In this document: one piece after another, positions 34,259 through 45,127 of the stretch
Layout of the letters: every line of letters starts with the position of its first letter
How positions within the stretch are numbered: position 1 is the first letter of the stretch
Assembly: GCA_020849275.1 (NCBI GenBank)
Contig: JADLGO010000018.1
Coordinates: forward strand, 26,770-90,769
DNA length: 64,000 nt
Source: Chthonomonadales bacterium
Lineage (GTDB): Bacteria; Armatimonadota; Chthonomonadetes; Chthonomonadales; CAJBBX01
Direction of reading: 5' to 3'
Notes under the pieces: generated by a model
Database searches by the model: none
The model's input: the letters and a program-made list of their open reading frames with translations, nothing else
Told to the model about the DNA's origin: nothing
Made by a program: the position numbers and the translations under genes

Positions 34259-35011
34259 GTGTCCGGACATTCGAAATGGCACAATATCCGCCTGCGGAAG
34301 GGCAAGATGGACGCCGAGCGCGGCGCCAAGTTCACCAAGCTGGCCCGCGAGATCATCGTCGCCGCCAAGACGGGCGGCGGCAACCCGGAAGCGAACCTTC
34401 GGCTGCGCCTCGCCATCCAGAAGGCCCGCGAGAACTCGATGCCCCAGGACAAGATCAAGAACGCGATCCAGCGGGGCACCGGCGAGGTCGAAGGCGCCGT
34501 CTACGAGGAGATCTTCTACGAAGGGTACGGTCCCGGCGGCGTGGCGATCATGATCGAGTGCGCCACGGACAACCGGAACCGCACCGTGGCCGACATCCGT
34601 AGCATCTTGAGCAAGAACGGCGGCCATCTCGGCGAGAGCGGCTCGGTCGGCTGGATGTTCAACGCTCCGCAGGGCCTGGTCGTCGTCTCGCGGGGCGCGA
34701 CCGATGAGGACGCGCTGATCGACGCCGCGCTCGAGGCGGGGGCCGACGACGTGCGGGCCACCGACGAGGCCTTCGAGGTCTACACGGATTCCGGCTCGCT
34801 GGGTCGCGTCGTTGACGCGCTCGAGCAGGGCGGCATCAAGCCGCAGTCCTCCGAGATCGCCCGCGTGCCCAACAACACGGTCCGCGTCGACGGCAAGGAC
34901 GCGCAACAGGTGCTGCGCCTGATGGACCTTCTTGACGAGCACGACGACGTTCAGCGCGTGTTCGCGAACTTTGATATTCCCGACGAGGTGCTGGAGACGG
35001 CGGCGCGCTGA
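34259..35011 (+). CDS. yebC: YebC/TACO1 family translation or transcription regulator
   Basis: A 250-residue protein of the universally conserved YebC family. It begins with the hallmark SGHSKWHNIRLRKG and continues with KLAREIIVAAKTGGGNPEANLRLR, AIQKARENSMPQDKIKNAI and YEGYGPGGVAIMIEC. Members bind DNA or ribosomes; recent work on relatives links them to resolving ribosome pausing. The GTG at 34259 has GAAGGAGGTC 8 bases upstream. A longer open frame to 33659 is rejected because it crosses the promoter. In many genomes ruvC follows; here a large membrane protein gene does. Confidence 0.95.
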   Translation: MSGHSKWHNIRLRKGKMDAERGAKFTKLAREIIVAAKTGGGNPEANLRLRLAIQKARENSMPQDKIKNAIQRGTGEVEGAVYEEIFYEGYGPGGVAIMIECATDNRNRTVADIRSILSKNGGHLGESGSVGWMFNAPQGLVVVSRGATDEDALIDAALEAGADDVRATDEAFEVYTDSGSLGRVVDALEQGGIKPQSSEIARVPNNTVRVDGKDAQQVLRLMDLLDEHDDVQRVFANFDIPDEVLETAAR

Positions 35012-35077
35012 CACCGCGGCGGGGCAGGGCCGTGGGGGCGCCGCGCGTCGCGCTCCCCGCGGAGGCCGGAACCAACC

Positions 35078-37741
35078 ATGTCCACGTTGCACCGCCTCGC
35101 CGGCGCCCTGGCGCTAGCCGCCTCCCTCTGTGGCGCGCCGATCCGCCCGGCCGCGGCCGCCGTGCGCCTTGACGCCACGATCGGGCTTGGCGGTGTCGCG
35201 CGACACGGCGAGTGGACCCCCGTCTCCGTGCGCGTCTCGGGCAGCTACCGCAGCGTTCCCGCGCAGCTCCGCGCGACCCTGCTGACGCCCGGCTCGGACA
35301 CGCCCATCACGAGCTACGTCGCTGCCGTGCAGCTTCACGCCGGCCGCATCGACGAGCGGCACACGCTCTACGTGCCGGCCCCCTACCCGGCCGGCGCGGC
35401 GGCCGTCCGCGTGACGCTCGCGGCCGCCGGACGGACCGTCGCCAGCCAGGATCTTCCGGCTCCGCGCCTGGTGAGTAACCCGCTCCTCGTGGCGCTGACG
35501 GAGAACGGGAGCGGCCTGGCCGGCCTCGGCGACGCCGCCATCGGCGCGGCGCCGCGCGCCGTCCCACCCTGGCAGCGCCAGGCTGGCGCCCGGTACAACG
35601 CCTCCGTCGTGCACCCGAGCCCCGAGACGCTACCGGACTCGCCCATCGGCTATGCCGCAGCCGACGCCGTCGTGCTCGGCGACCTCCTTCCAGACCGCCT
35701 CACCGACGCCCAGTGGAGCGCCATCACCGACTGGGTACGCGGCGGTGGGTTGCTCGTCGTCTGCGGCGGGCCCGATCTGGGCCGTCTGCAGGCGGCTGCC
35801 GTGCGCGACCTGCTGCCGATGTCGCCCGCCGACGTCCGACCGGCGCCGCGCCTCTCGGGGCTGGCGTACCGCTACGGCTCGGCGCCCGACGCGCGCGGCG
35901 CGCCGGTGGTCACCGGCGCCCTCCGCCCCGACGCCACCCTGATCGCGACCCAGGGCGCGCTAACGCTGGTCTGCTGGCGCCGACTCGGCTCGGGCGCCGT
36001 CGCGTTCACCGCCTTCGACGCGACCGCCTCCGCGTTCGCGCGATGGCCCGCCCGCGGCGCCCTATGGACGGAGTTGCTCCTGCTCGCGCGCACCGACTGG
36101 CCCGTGGGGGATGGGGTTCGCCAGGCCGCCACCAGCGCGGCGGCAGGCGCCTATCGCAGCGCCGAGATCGGGCGCCTGCTGGACGCGCTCGCCGGCAGAC
36201 AGGCGGCCACGGCGCCGAGCGTGGCCGAGGTCGGCGGTTTCCTGCTCCTCTACATCGTGCTCCTGGTCCCGGTGAACTACTGGATCCTGAAGCGGCTCGA
36301 CCGCAAGGAGCTCGCCTGGTTCACCGCCATCGGCGTCGTCGCGCTCTTCTCCACGGGCGCTTACGCCGTCGGGCGCACCGTCAAGGGCAGCAGCCTCGGC
36401 CTGCGCTATGCCACCGTACTCGACGCCGCGCCGGGGGAGCCCGAGGCCCAGGCCTACACCGTCGCCACGATCTACTCCCCCGAGCAGCGCCGCTACGACC
36501 TTTCCGCCGACATGCCGGGGGCCGGGGCGATGGAGGTTACCGGTTCCGTGGCGGGCACGCGGCCGACACGCGAGACCGCCGCGGTGGATTTCGGCGATCG
36601 ATCGACGACGGTGCGGGGCGCCACCGTCCGAATGTGGGACTACCGGGCGTTCGGCTTCTTCGGCCGCGCTCCACTCGGAGGCACGCTCGGCGGCTCGCTG
36701 ACGCCGCTGGGCCAGGGCCGCCTGCGCGTGTCGATCCGCAACGCCACGCGCCGCACGCTGCGCGACTGCACCCTGTGGACGGGAGAGCGCATCGGCACGC
36801 TCGCTCCGGGAGCCGCATGGCGCGGCGAGGTGATGTGGCGCCCCGAAGGAAACGCCTCGCCGGTCGACCTCACGCTTCCGACCGGCCCCGAGGGGCCTGG
36901 CCGCGATGGGGCCATCGCCCGGGCGCTCCGGGAGATAACGCGAGAAGGGGCATGGAGCCCCCCGGCCGTGGCGGCCGGACCGGGGGTGCTGGTGGCGTCG
37001 CCGGGGCTGACCGCCTGGATCGACGATGCGGTGGTCGGTCTGTCGCTCTCCGGCGGGAGGGCCATACCGGAGGGCGCCACGCTGCTGGTTCTCCATCTCG
37101 GCCCGCCGCCGATCGGCGCCGCCCCTGTGATGTCGACCGCGCCATTTCCAGCCGGGGGCGACCCGTTCGACGGCGGGCCGGCCGGGCGACGCCTGGGCCC
37201 TGCGCCGGGGCCGGTCTACCGCGGCGCGGGCAGGCTCCCAGGGGACGCGCAGCTCGGCCTGGACGGCCCGAGGGCGATGGGCGGGGCGATGGCCGCGCCT
37301 CCGGCGTCCCTCAGTTCTGATGCCATGAACCGGCTGGCGGCCGATCTGGCCGACCAGGGCCGCCTGGACGAGGCGCTCGGAGCGGCCCGGCAGGCGCTGG
37401 CGATGGCGCCCAACGACGGCGCGGTGCTCTTCCAGCTCGGCGAGATCCAGGCGCGCCGCGGCGACGCACGCGAGGCGCTCCGCTGCTACGAGCGCGCGGC
37501 GAGCACGCTCCCGGGCACCGCGGCCGGCGGCGCACGCTTGCGCTCGGCGCAGGTGCTCGCGCGGCTCGGACGTCGTGACGAGGCTGTGAAGCGTCTGCGC
37601 GCGCTGGCCCGCGACGCGCGCAGCCCCTGGGCAGCCGAGGCGAGCCGCGACCTCGACGCGCTCGCGCCCCAGGCCGCCGACGACCGGCGGCCCGGCGGAA
37701 GCGAACCGTCGGGCCTGCTCCCGCAGCCCATCGGCCCCTGA
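35078..37741 (+). CDS. Large exported membrane protein with TPR C-terminus
   Basis: An 887-residue protein that I cannot name. A signal peptide (LAGALALAASLCGAPIRPAAA) is followed by a beta-rich extracytoplasmic region and a Gly-rich GATase-like segment (ITDWVRGGGLLVVCGGPD, about 215). Two adjacent membrane helices lie at about 385-440 (GGFLLLYIVLLVPVNYWILKRL), followed by further beta-rich sequence. Two or three TPR units sit at about 745-830 (LDEALGAARQALAMAPND, ALRCYERAAST). The layout resembles membrane proteins encoded beside ABC-2 exporters and MoxR/vWA operons. It starts a plus-strand run of closely spaced genes continuing to 42853. Confidence 0.7.
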   Translation: MSTLHRLAGALALAASLCGAPIRPAAAAVRLDATIGLGGVARHGEWTPVSVRVSGSYRSVPAQLRATLLTPGSDTPITSYVAAVQLHAGRIDERHTLYVPAPYPAGAAAVRVTLAAAGRTVASQDLPAPRLVSNPLLVALTENGSGLAGLGDAAIGAAPRAVPPWQRQAGARYNASVVHPSPETLPDSPIGYAAADAVVLGDLLPDRLTDAQWSAITDWVRGGGLLVVCGGPDLGRLQAAAVRDLLPMSPADVRPAPRLSGLAYRYGSAPDARGAPVVTGALRPDATLIATQGALTLVCWRRLGSGAVAFTAFDATASAFARWPARGALWTELLLLARTDWPVGDGVRQAATSAAAGAYRSAEIGRLLDALAGRQAATAPSVAEVGGFLLLYIVLLVPVNYWILKRLDRKELAWFTAIGVVALFSTGAYAVGRTVKGSSLGLRYATVLDAAPGEPEAQAYTVATIYSPEQRRYDLSADMPGAGAMEVTGSVAGTRPTRETAAVDFGDRSTTVRGATVRMWDYRAFGFFGRAPLGGTLGGSLTPLGQGRLRVSIRNATRRTLRDCTLWTGERIGTLAPGAAWRGEVMWRPEGNASPVDLTLPTGPEGPGRDGAIARALREITREGAWSPPAVAAGPGVLVASPGLTAWIDDAVVGLSLSGGRAIPEGATLLVLHLGPPPIGAAPVMSTAPFPAGGDPFDGGPAGRRLGPAPGPVYRGAGRLPGDAQLGLDGPRAMGGAMAAPPASLSSDAMNRLAADLADQGRLDEALGAARQALAMAPNDGAVLFQLGEIQARRGDAREALRCYERAASTLPGTAAGGARLRSAQVLARLGRRDEAVKRLRALARDARSPWAAEASRDLDALAPQAADDRRPGGSEPSGLLPQPIGP

Positions 37742-37752
37742 GGAGGAGCGCC

Positions 37753-38538
37753 ATGTGGCGGAACCCCGTCTTCACGAAGGAAGTGCGGACCAAGATGCGC
37801 TCGCGCCAGCCCCGCGCGGTCCAGGCGACCGTCGTGGCGCTGGTCCTGCTCCCGATCGGGCTGTGCTACTACTACGCGCTGGACTACCTGCTCTGGCCGG
37901 GCGCCGGATCACAGGCGGGCCGCGACGGCTGGCAGGCCGTTTGCGCGCTTCAGACGATCCTGGTCTGGGTTCTCGCGCCTGCGGCGGCGGCCAACGCCTT
38001 CACACAAGAGCGCGAGCAGCGCACCTGGGACTTGCTTGCCACCACGCTGCTGACCCCCGCGGAGATCGTCTTTGGCAAGCTGGCCGCGCGCCTGCTGCCG
38101 CTTGCCGCGCTTCTGGCGGTCTTCGTGCCGTACGGCATCGCGTGCGCGGCGGCCGGCGGCGTCACGCTCTCGCGTCTGGTCGGCTCCTACGCCCTGCTCG
38201 GGCTGTGGGCGGTCTTTATGACGGTGGTTGGCCTCTACGCCTCGTGGCGGTCCCGGCGCACCGCGACCGCCATCGCCATCGGCTACGTCGTGCTCGGGGT
38301 CCTGGCGATCGGCACCGCGCTGGTGGAAACGACCATGCACATCGGCCGCGCCTTCGTGGGCAGCACCGAGACGGCGCTCCTCTGGATCAACCCGGCAAGG
38401 GTTGGCGCGGCCGCCATCGACACCTACGACTCGAACCGCTTCGCCGTGCTGGCGTTCAGTTCGGTCGTCTATGCCGGCACCGCCGCCCTGCTGCTCTGGC
38501 GCATGGCGCGCACGCCGCGCCGACAGGCCGCGCCGTGA
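37753..38538 (+). CDS. ABC-2 type transporter permease
   Basis: A 261-residue integral membrane protein with about six hydrophobic segments. It starts MWRNPVFTKEVRTKMRSRQPR and contains the NAFTQEREQRTWDLLATTLLTPAEIVFGKLAARLLP motif region typical of ABC-2 permeases (EREQ.T.ELL). It pairs with the ATPase at 38585 and the larger permease at 39627, which has a similar N-terminus (FDNPVLTKELRIRMRG). The substrate is unknown. GAGGAGGAGC precedes the ATG, and the gene follows the TPR protein by 11 bases. Confidence 0.88.
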   Translation: MWRNPVFTKEVRTKMRSRQPRAVQATVVALVLLPIGLCYYYALDYLLWPGAGSQAGRDGWQAVCALQTILVWVLAPAAAANAFTQEREQRTWDLLATTLLTPAEIVFGKLAARLLPLAALLAVFVPYGIACAAAGGVTLSRLVGSYALLGLWAVFMTVVGLYASWRSRRTATAIAIGYVVLGVLAIGTALVETTMHIGRAFVGSTETALLWINPARVGAAAIDTYDSNRFAVLAFSSVVYAGTAALLLWRMARTPRRQAAP

Positions 38539-38584
38539 GGCCGGCGAGCGCGAACCGCTCGCCGGGGCGCGAGAGGCGCAGACC

Positions 38585-39598
38585 ATGAGCGCCGTCATCC
38601 AGATGCGCCATCTTCGTAAGGAATACCGGGGCCTGGTCGCGATTCGGGACCTGAGCCTCGACCTGCAACGGGGCGACGTGTTCGGCTTCATCGGCCCCAA
38701 CGGCGCCGGGAAGACGACCACCATCAAGATGCTCGCGACGCTGCTGGCGCCCACGGGGGGCACCGCCTACGTCGACGGCATTGACGTGGTGCGCGAGCCC
38801 GAGGCCGTGCGCGCCGTGATCGGATACATGCCCGACACGTTCGGTGTCTACGATGACTTTCGCGTGTGGGAGTACCTGGACTTCTTCGCGGCGGCCTACC
38901 GAATCCCGCCCGCGCGCCGCCCGCGCGCCGTGGACGAGGTGCTCGAGCTTACCGACCTGCGAGTGAAGAAGCAGAGCTACGTCGAGTCGCTCTCACGCGG
39001 CATGAAGCAGCGACTCTGCCTGGCCAGGACCCTGATCCACGATCCGAAGGTGCTGCTTCTGGACGAGCCGGCCTCCGGACTGGACCCGCGCGCCCGGATC
39101 GAGTTCAAGGAGTTGATGCGCGAGTTGCGCGCGATGGGCAAGACGATCATCGTGTCGTCGCACATACTGCCCGAACTGGCCGACTTCTGCAACAAGATCG
39201 GCGTCATCGAGAAGGGCGAGCTCCTCGTGGCGGGCGACGTCGGCGAGATCATGCGCCAGGTGGCCGGCCAGCACACCCTCGAGGTGCGCGTAGCGCCCGA
39301 GGATCCGGTCGAGGTCCCCACGCTCGCCGTGCGCGCCGACGGTGCAAGCGCCGTCGCGAGGGCGGCGCCCGCCGCGGCAGTCGAGCAAGCCGTCGCCACG
39401 CTGCGGATGATCGAGGAGATCGGCGAGGTGCGCGCCACGGACGGGGTCATCCGCGCGATCTACACCGGCCCGCGCGGCGGCGAGTGGCGCGTGCTCCACG
39501 ACCTGGTCGCGCGCGGCGTGCGCGTGCTGGCCTTCGGCACCGAACCGACCGACCTGGAGGACGTGTTCATGCGTACAACGCGCAACATCGTCGCGTGA
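38585..39598 (+). CDS. ABC transporter ATP-binding protein
   Basis: A 337-residue ATPase of the ABC-2 exporter group. Walker A GPNGAGKTTT (about 37-46), signature LSRGMKQR, Walker B VLLLDEPASGLDPRA and the switch His in SSHILPEL are intact. The C-terminal 100 residues form the extra domain seen in exporters of this class, ending FGTEPTDLEDVFMRTT. The ATG at 38585 is the conserved start; the frame is open upstream within the permease gene. With the two permease genes it forms a complete exporter of unknown substrate. Confidence 0.93.
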   Translation: MSAVIQMRHLRKEYRGLVAIRDLSLDLQRGDVFGFIGPNGAGKTTTIKMLATLLAPTGGTAYVDGIDVVREPEAVRAVIGYMPDTFGVYDDFRVWEYLDFFAAAYRIPPARRPRAVDEVLELTDLRVKKQSYVESLSRGMKQRLCLARTLIHDPKVLLLDEPASGLDPRARIEFKELMRELRAMGKTIIVSSHILPELADFCNKIGVIEKGELLVAGDVGEIMRQVAGQHTLEVRVAPEDPVEVPTLAVRADGASAVARAAPAAAVEQAVATLRMIEEIGEVRATDGVIRAIYTGPRGGEWRVLHDLVARGVRVLAFGTEPTDLEDVFMRTTRNIVA

Positions 39599-39626
39599 GA
39601 CGGGCGCGCACGGCCGGAGGCAAGCC

Positions 39627-41282
39627 ATGAGCGTGATGCGGCGGATGGTGTTCGACAATCCGGTTCTCACCAAGGAACTGCGCATCCGAATGCGCGGGGC
39701 GCGGACCTACTGGACGATGGCGGGCTACCTGCTGTTCGTCTCGCTCGTCATGTTCTTCCAGTACCTGGCCTGGTGGGCCAGCGCGCACGACGGCGGCCTG
39801 TCCAGCGGCTCGAAGATGGGCCAGCAGTTCTTCTCGTGGCTGGCCATCACGCAAGGGTTTCTGGTCGCGTTCCTGACTCCAGCGATCACCGCGGGCGCCA
39901 TCACCGTGGAGCGCGAGCAGGAGACGCTCGAGATGCTGGAGGTGACGCGGCTGCCGCGCGCCGCGCTCGCGGTCGGCAAGCTGCTCTCCGCCGTCACTTT
40001 CACCGGCCTGCTGCTGCTCTCGTCACTGCCGCTAACCTCCGTCTGCTTCTTCCTGGGCGGCGTCTCGCCGGCGGAGGTCATCGGCTCCTACGCCCTCCTG
40101 TTCGCCGCGAGCGTGTTGACCGGCGCGCTCGGCCTGCTCTGGTCGACCATCGCGCGCACGACGGCCTCCGCGGTCGTCCTCACCTACGGCAGCCTCGTCG
40201 CGCCCGGCGTGCTCGTGCTGACGGTCTACACCACGGCGATGGTGGGCTCGTACTCGTACAACGCGGCCCCCGCGAGCATCACCATGCGGTCGTTGCCGGC
40301 CTCGCTGCTCGGCGTGGTTAGCCCGAACGCGCTGGCGGACGTCCCGTCTGGCATGCGCGTGGCGGAGATGCGGCACTGGTTCTCGCTGCCGATGGCGCCG
40401 TGGCTGCCGCCCACGCTCACCTACCTGCTGCTCGGGCTGGCGCTCGCCGCCGCGGCCGCCGCCCGGCTCGACACGTTCCCGGACCGCAAGGCCTCCGCGG
40501 CTCGCCTTCTGGTCGCCGCGTTCGTCGCCCAACAAGCCCTGTTCCTGTTCGGCGCGCGCTTCAGCGGACCCGTCGTCGTGGGCCGTGACGCGCTCGGCGC
40601 GCCGATCGCAGCGCTTGCCTACCCGTCGCTGCTTCTGCTCGCGCTGGCGCCGGTCTTCTGCACCGGCGAGATCCGCCCGGCCGAGGCCCGCCGCTGGGCG
40701 AGTCGCCTGGCCTGGGGCTGGACGCCGGAGGGCCTTCGGCGCGGCCGGCTGGCCTCCGGGCTGCCCTACCTCGCGGCGCTCTGCGCGCTCGTGATCGCCC
40801 TCTACGCCGGCAGCCTGGCCCTGACGGGCCGGGCTGACGCGATCGCGCGCGGCCTCGGCCCGGCGGCGGCCGTCATGGTGGCGTCCCTGGTGGGTTTCGC
40901 GGCGATCGGCCAGCTCTTCTCCGCGCTCACGCGCAGCCGGTGGGCGGCCCTGTCCCTCACTCTCTGCGCGCTCGCCGTGGCGCTCGTAGCACCGATGGTC
41001 GCGCTCGCGAGCTACTCCTCGGAACCCGTCCACAACTCGCCAAGCGTCTGGCTCCAGCTCATCTATCTCAACCCGTTCGCAGCCATCTGGGATCTTGCCG
41101 ACCCGAGCCTGCTGGCGAGTGGCGATCTACCGCTTCTCTTCTCGCGCGCCCCGCTCTGGGTCGTCGGTTCCGTCGGCCACGGGCTTCTGGCCGTCATGAG
41201 TCTGGTCCTGGCGCAGCCGCTGATCGCCCGCGAGGCGGCCCGCCCCGCGCTGCCCTACGAGGACATGGCGGCTCGCGCATGA
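39627..41282 (+). CDS. ABC-2 type transporter permease (large)
   Basis: A 551-residue membrane protein with about 12 hydrophobic segments. The N-terminal MVFDNPVLTKELRIRMRGAR and AITVEREQETLEMLEVTRLPRAALAVGKLL mark it as an ABC-2 permease. It is twice the length of the permease at 37753, apparently by a second set of helices. GGAGGCAAGCC precedes the ATG. Its end overlaps the next gene by 4 bases (ATGA). Confidence 0.88.
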   Translation: MSVMRRMVFDNPVLTKELRIRMRGARTYWTMAGYLLFVSLVMFFQYLAWWASAHDGGLSSGSKMGQQFFSWLAITQGFLVAFLTPAITAGAITVEREQETLEMLEVTRLPRAALAVGKLLSAVTFTGLLLLSSLPLTSVCFFLGGVSPAEVIGSYALLFAASVLTGALGLLWSTIARTTASAVVLTYGSLVAPGVLVLTVYTTAMVGSYSYNAAPASITMRSLPASLLGVVSPNALADVPSGMRVAEMRHWFSLPMAPWLPPTLTYLLLGLALAAAAAARLDTFPDRKASAARLLVAAFVAQQALFLFGARFSGPVVVGRDALGAPIAALAYPSLLLLALAPVFCTGEIRPAEARRWASRLAWGWTPEGLRRGRLASGLPYLAALCALVIALYAGSLALTGRADAIARGLGPAAAVMVASLVGFAAIGQLFSALTRSRWAALSLTLCALAVALVAPMVALASYSSEPVHNSPSVWLQLIYLNPFAAIWDLADPSLLASGDLPLLFSRAPLWVVGSVGHGLLAVMSLVLAQPLIAREAARPALPYEDMAARA

Positions 41283-42853
41283 CGGCGCCGGCCCAGCCCG
41301 CGGAGCGGGTCCCGCCCTCGGATCGCGCTCTCGATCGCGCGATCCTGGCAGCGGCGCGGCGCCTGCGGACCGCCGCCGCGCTGCGCTGGGGTGCGCGCGC
41401 CCTGCTCGCCGGCGCCTGCTGCCTGCTAGGATGGCTGGCGGCGGCGGCGCTCGGTTGGGTGGCGCGGCCGTCTGCCGCCGCGGCAGGCCCGATCGCGGTC
41501 GCCGGCCTGGCCGCCTCCGCGGTGGCCTGGCTCTGGCGCCCCGCCGAGCGCCGCGTCGCCCGCGTTCTGGACGATCGCGCCGGTCTGGCCCAGCGGCTCG
41601 CGACCGCGCAGGAGATCCGCGCGGCGGGCGCGGGCTCCGCCCTGGCCCGCCTGCAGATCGCCGACGCCGCCCGCTCCGTCGAGCGCCTCGACGTGCGTCG
41701 TGTTCTGCCGGTCCCCATACCGCCCGAGGCGCGCGCCCTGGCGGCCCTTGCCGCCGCGCTCCTCCTGCTCTTCGCGGCCCCCGCGCTCGCCCCGATGGTG
41801 TCGCCAAGCGGGCGCGCCGAGCGCGCGGGCGTGGCGAAGCGCGGGGCCGCGCTGGAGCGGGAGGCGGCCGCCGTCGAGCGCGAAGCGGCCCGGCAGGGGC
41901 TGAGCGGGGTTGCCGCGCGGGCGAGGGAGGCCCGGCGGCTCGGGCAGGCGATGCGTCGGGGCGCGGTGAACAAGCGTGATGCGCTCGTGGCGCTTCATCG
42001 GCTGGGCGATGCCGTCGAGCGCGAGCAGGCGGCGGCCGCGAGCGCCGCCGGCGAGGGCCGCGCCGACGGCGGCGCGGCCGCGGGGGCGCTGCGGAGCGCG
42101 GCGGGGCGCCGCTCGGATGAGCCCGGCCAGGTCGCGCGGTCGGTGCCGGACGACGCAGCGCGAACGCTGCGCGACCTCGCTGGCGCGGCCGCCTCGGGCG
42201 ACCCCGCGGCGCGCGCATCGGCGACACAGCGCCTGGCGGAGCAGGTTCGGTCGGCGCCGCTCGGGCAGCACGACCTGGACGCGATGGGCCGCGCCCTCGG
42301 CGCGGCAGGCAGGGCCCTGGGCGATCGCGACATGGAGCAGGCGGCGGCACGGCTGCGCGAGACGGCGGCCGCGCCCCGCGGCGCGAGCCCGGCGGAGGGG
42401 CGCGCCAGGGCCGCCGATGCGCTGGGCCGCTCGGCGCGGGCGGCGCGCGAGGCCGCCGGGGCGAGCGCGCGGGCAGAGGCGCTGCGCCGGTTGGCGAGCG
42501 CGGCGTCGACCGCGCGGGGCGAGCGCGCGGCCCGGGATGCGGCGGCCGGACGCCCCGGCGCCGCCGGGGGAGCCGGCCGCGTCGGCGCCCCGACAGGCGG
42601 ACCGCCGACCCCTCGCCTCGGCGGAACCGGGCGCTCGGAGCGGGTCACAGGCGCGCCCACGCCGGGCTCCGCCAGGGCGCGCCGTCAGGTGCCCGGAGCG
42701 CCGCCTGAGCGTGACGCCCGCGTGGCGACGCCCTACTCGCGCGTCGGGATGCCCGGGCGCGGCGCGCCCGAGGCGGCCGTGCGGCGGGAGCAGATTCCGG
42801 CGGCCTACCGCGAGCAGGTGCGTGCCTACTTTGAGCGCATCGGGTCGCGATAG
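41279..42853 (+). CDS. Ala/Arg-rich membrane-anchored hypothetical protein
   Basis: A 524-residue protein that I do not recognise by name. It has two paired membrane helices near 45-90, a third at about 150-175 (ALAALAAALLLLFAAPALAPMV), then a very long Ala/Arg/Glu-rich helical and low-complexity region. The C-terminus is ordered again (AVRREQIPAAYREQVRAYFERIGSR). This layout resembles the DUF4175-like proteins encoded just before MoxR and DUF58 genes. The extreme Ala/Arg/Gly bias follows the high GC content. The ATG overlaps the permease stop by 4 bases, indicating translational coupling. Confidence 0.65.
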   Translation: MTAPAQPAERVPPSDRALDRAILAAARRLRTAAALRWGARALLAGACCLLGWLAAAALGWVARPSAAAAGPIAVAGLAASAVAWLWRPAERRVARVLDDRAGLAQRLATAQEIRAAGAGSALARLQIADAARSVERLDVRRVLPVPIPPEARALAALAAALLLLFAAPALAPMVSPSGRAERAGVAKRGAALEREAAAVEREAARQGLSGVAARAREARRLGQAMRRGAVNKRDALVALHRLGDAVEREQAAAASAAGEGRADGGAAAGALRSAAGRRSDEPGQVARSVPDDAARTLRDLAGAAASGDPAARASATQRLAEQVRSAPLGQHDLDAMGRALGAAGRALGDRDMEQAAARLRETAAAPRGASPAEGRARAADALGRSARAAREAAGASARAEALRRLASAASTARGERAARDAAAGRPGAAGGAGRVGAPTGGPPTPRLGGTGRSERVTGAPTPGSARARRQVPGAPPERDARVATPYSRVGMPGRGAPEAAVRREQIPAAYREQVRAYFERIGSR

Positions 42854-42873
42854 GGCGCCTCAGGAGCGTGTGC

Positions 42874-43893
<1,020 letters not shown>

Positions 43894-43917
43894 CGCGGCG
43901 ACGGCCGGCATCCGCCC

Positions 43918-45123
43918 ATGCTACTGCCCTACACCAGCGACCGACCGCCGGCCCGCCCTCCGGCGGCCGTGCTCACCCTCGTTCTGGGGCAGTTTGCGAT
44001 CTTCGCACTCGTCGCGCTGATCGTCGCCTTCCGCGGCGCCCAGCTGCCGGTCTTGGTCTACGCGAACCTGAGCGTGGTGCCCGGCTCGCTCCGCTGGTAC
44101 ACGACGCTCACCTACTCCCTGCTGCACGAGAGCGCACCGCACCTATCGGTGAACATGCTCTTCCTGTGGGTGTTCGGCGGGAGCGTGGAGGAGGCGACCG
44201 GCTCGTGGCGTTTCCTGCTGCTCTACTTCGGCTCGGCTGCGGCCACGGGGCTCATACAGGCGGCAATGGTGCTCGTCATTCCGGGCGCCGACCCGACCAT
44301 GCCGGTCATTGGAGCGTCCGGCGCCGTCGCCGCCGTCGTCGGCTTCTTCGCCGTGCGATTCTACCGCGCGCGGGTGCATCTGGTCGGGCTGCGGGCCAGC
44401 GTGCCTGCCATCTCGCTCCTCACCCTGGTGCTGCTCAGCGAGATCGCCGCCGTGCTCTGGCAGTTTGCGCTGCGCCCAGGCTCGCCCGGCGCGGCCTCGG
44501 CGCACTGGGCGCACATCGCCGGCTTCGCCATCGGTATGCTGCTCGCGCAGGCCACGCGAATGCTGGCCGCCGGTCGCCGCGAGTACCTGGAAGCCGACGC
44601 GCGCAGCGCGCTGGAGTGCGTGTCGCCGCTGGCCGCCGCGCAGCGTTGGGAGGATGAGCTGCGAGCGAACCCGAACGACGTGCACGCGGCGGCCGAGCTC
44701 GCCCGCGCGCTGGCGCGCGCGGGCGAGCGAGAGGAGAGCGTGGAGCGCTACCGTGACGTGCTGGAGCGCTACCTGGCGGCCGGCAACAAGCGCGACGCGG
44801 TCGAGCGGTACCTGCAGATGCGCGCGGAACTGCCCGACGCCGTCGTGCCGGCCAGGACGCACCTGGCCGTCGCCTGCGCGATGGAGGAGCAAGGCAAGCC
44901 CGAGGAGGCCGCCGCCGCCTACGCCCGGCTCGCCGCGCAGCACGCCGGCTCGCGCGAGGCGGAGATGGCCCTCCTGCGCGTCGGCGTGGTCCACGCGGGC
45001 AAGCTGCGCGACGCCGGCCGCGCGCGCGAGGCCCTGCAGGAGTTCGCGCGCCGTTACCCGGAGAGCGCCTGGAAGGACTTCGCCAACCAGCTCCTGCGCG
45101 ACCTGGAGCGCCGAGCAAGATAG
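43918..45123 (+). CDS. Rhomboid family intramembrane protease with C-terminal TPR-like region
   Basis: A 401-residue membrane protein. About seven helices carry the rhomboid features HLSVNMLFLWVFGGSVEE, the catalytic serine in VIGASGAVAAVVG (about residue 141) and the catalytic histidine in AHWAHIAGFAIGMLLA (about 200). Residues about 240-400 form soluble TPR-like helices (VHAAAELARALARAGEREES, LREALQEFARRYP type). Rhomboids cleave membrane proteins within the bilayer. A second rhomboid gene lies 830 bases downstream on the same strand. The ribosome binding site is weak. Confidence 0.88.
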   Translation: MLLPYTSDRPPARPPAAVLTLVLGQFAIFALVALIVAFRGAQLPVLVYANLSVVPGSLRWYTTLTYSLLHESAPHLSVNMLFLWVFGGSVEEATGSWRFLLLYFGSAAATGLIQAAMVLVIPGADPTMPVIGASGAVAAVVGFFAVRFYRARVHLVGLRASVPAISLLTLVLLSEIAAVLWQFALRPGSPGAASAHWAHIAGFAIGMLLAQATRMLAAGRREYLEADARSALECVSPLAAAQRWEDELRANPNDVHAAAELARALARAGEREESVERYRDVLERYLAAGNKRDAVERYLQMRAELPDAVVPARTHLAVACAMEEQGKPEEAAAAYARLAAQHAGSREAEMALLRVGVVHAGKLRDAGRAREALQEFARRYPESAWKDFANQLLRDLERRAR

Positions 45124-45127
45124 CGTG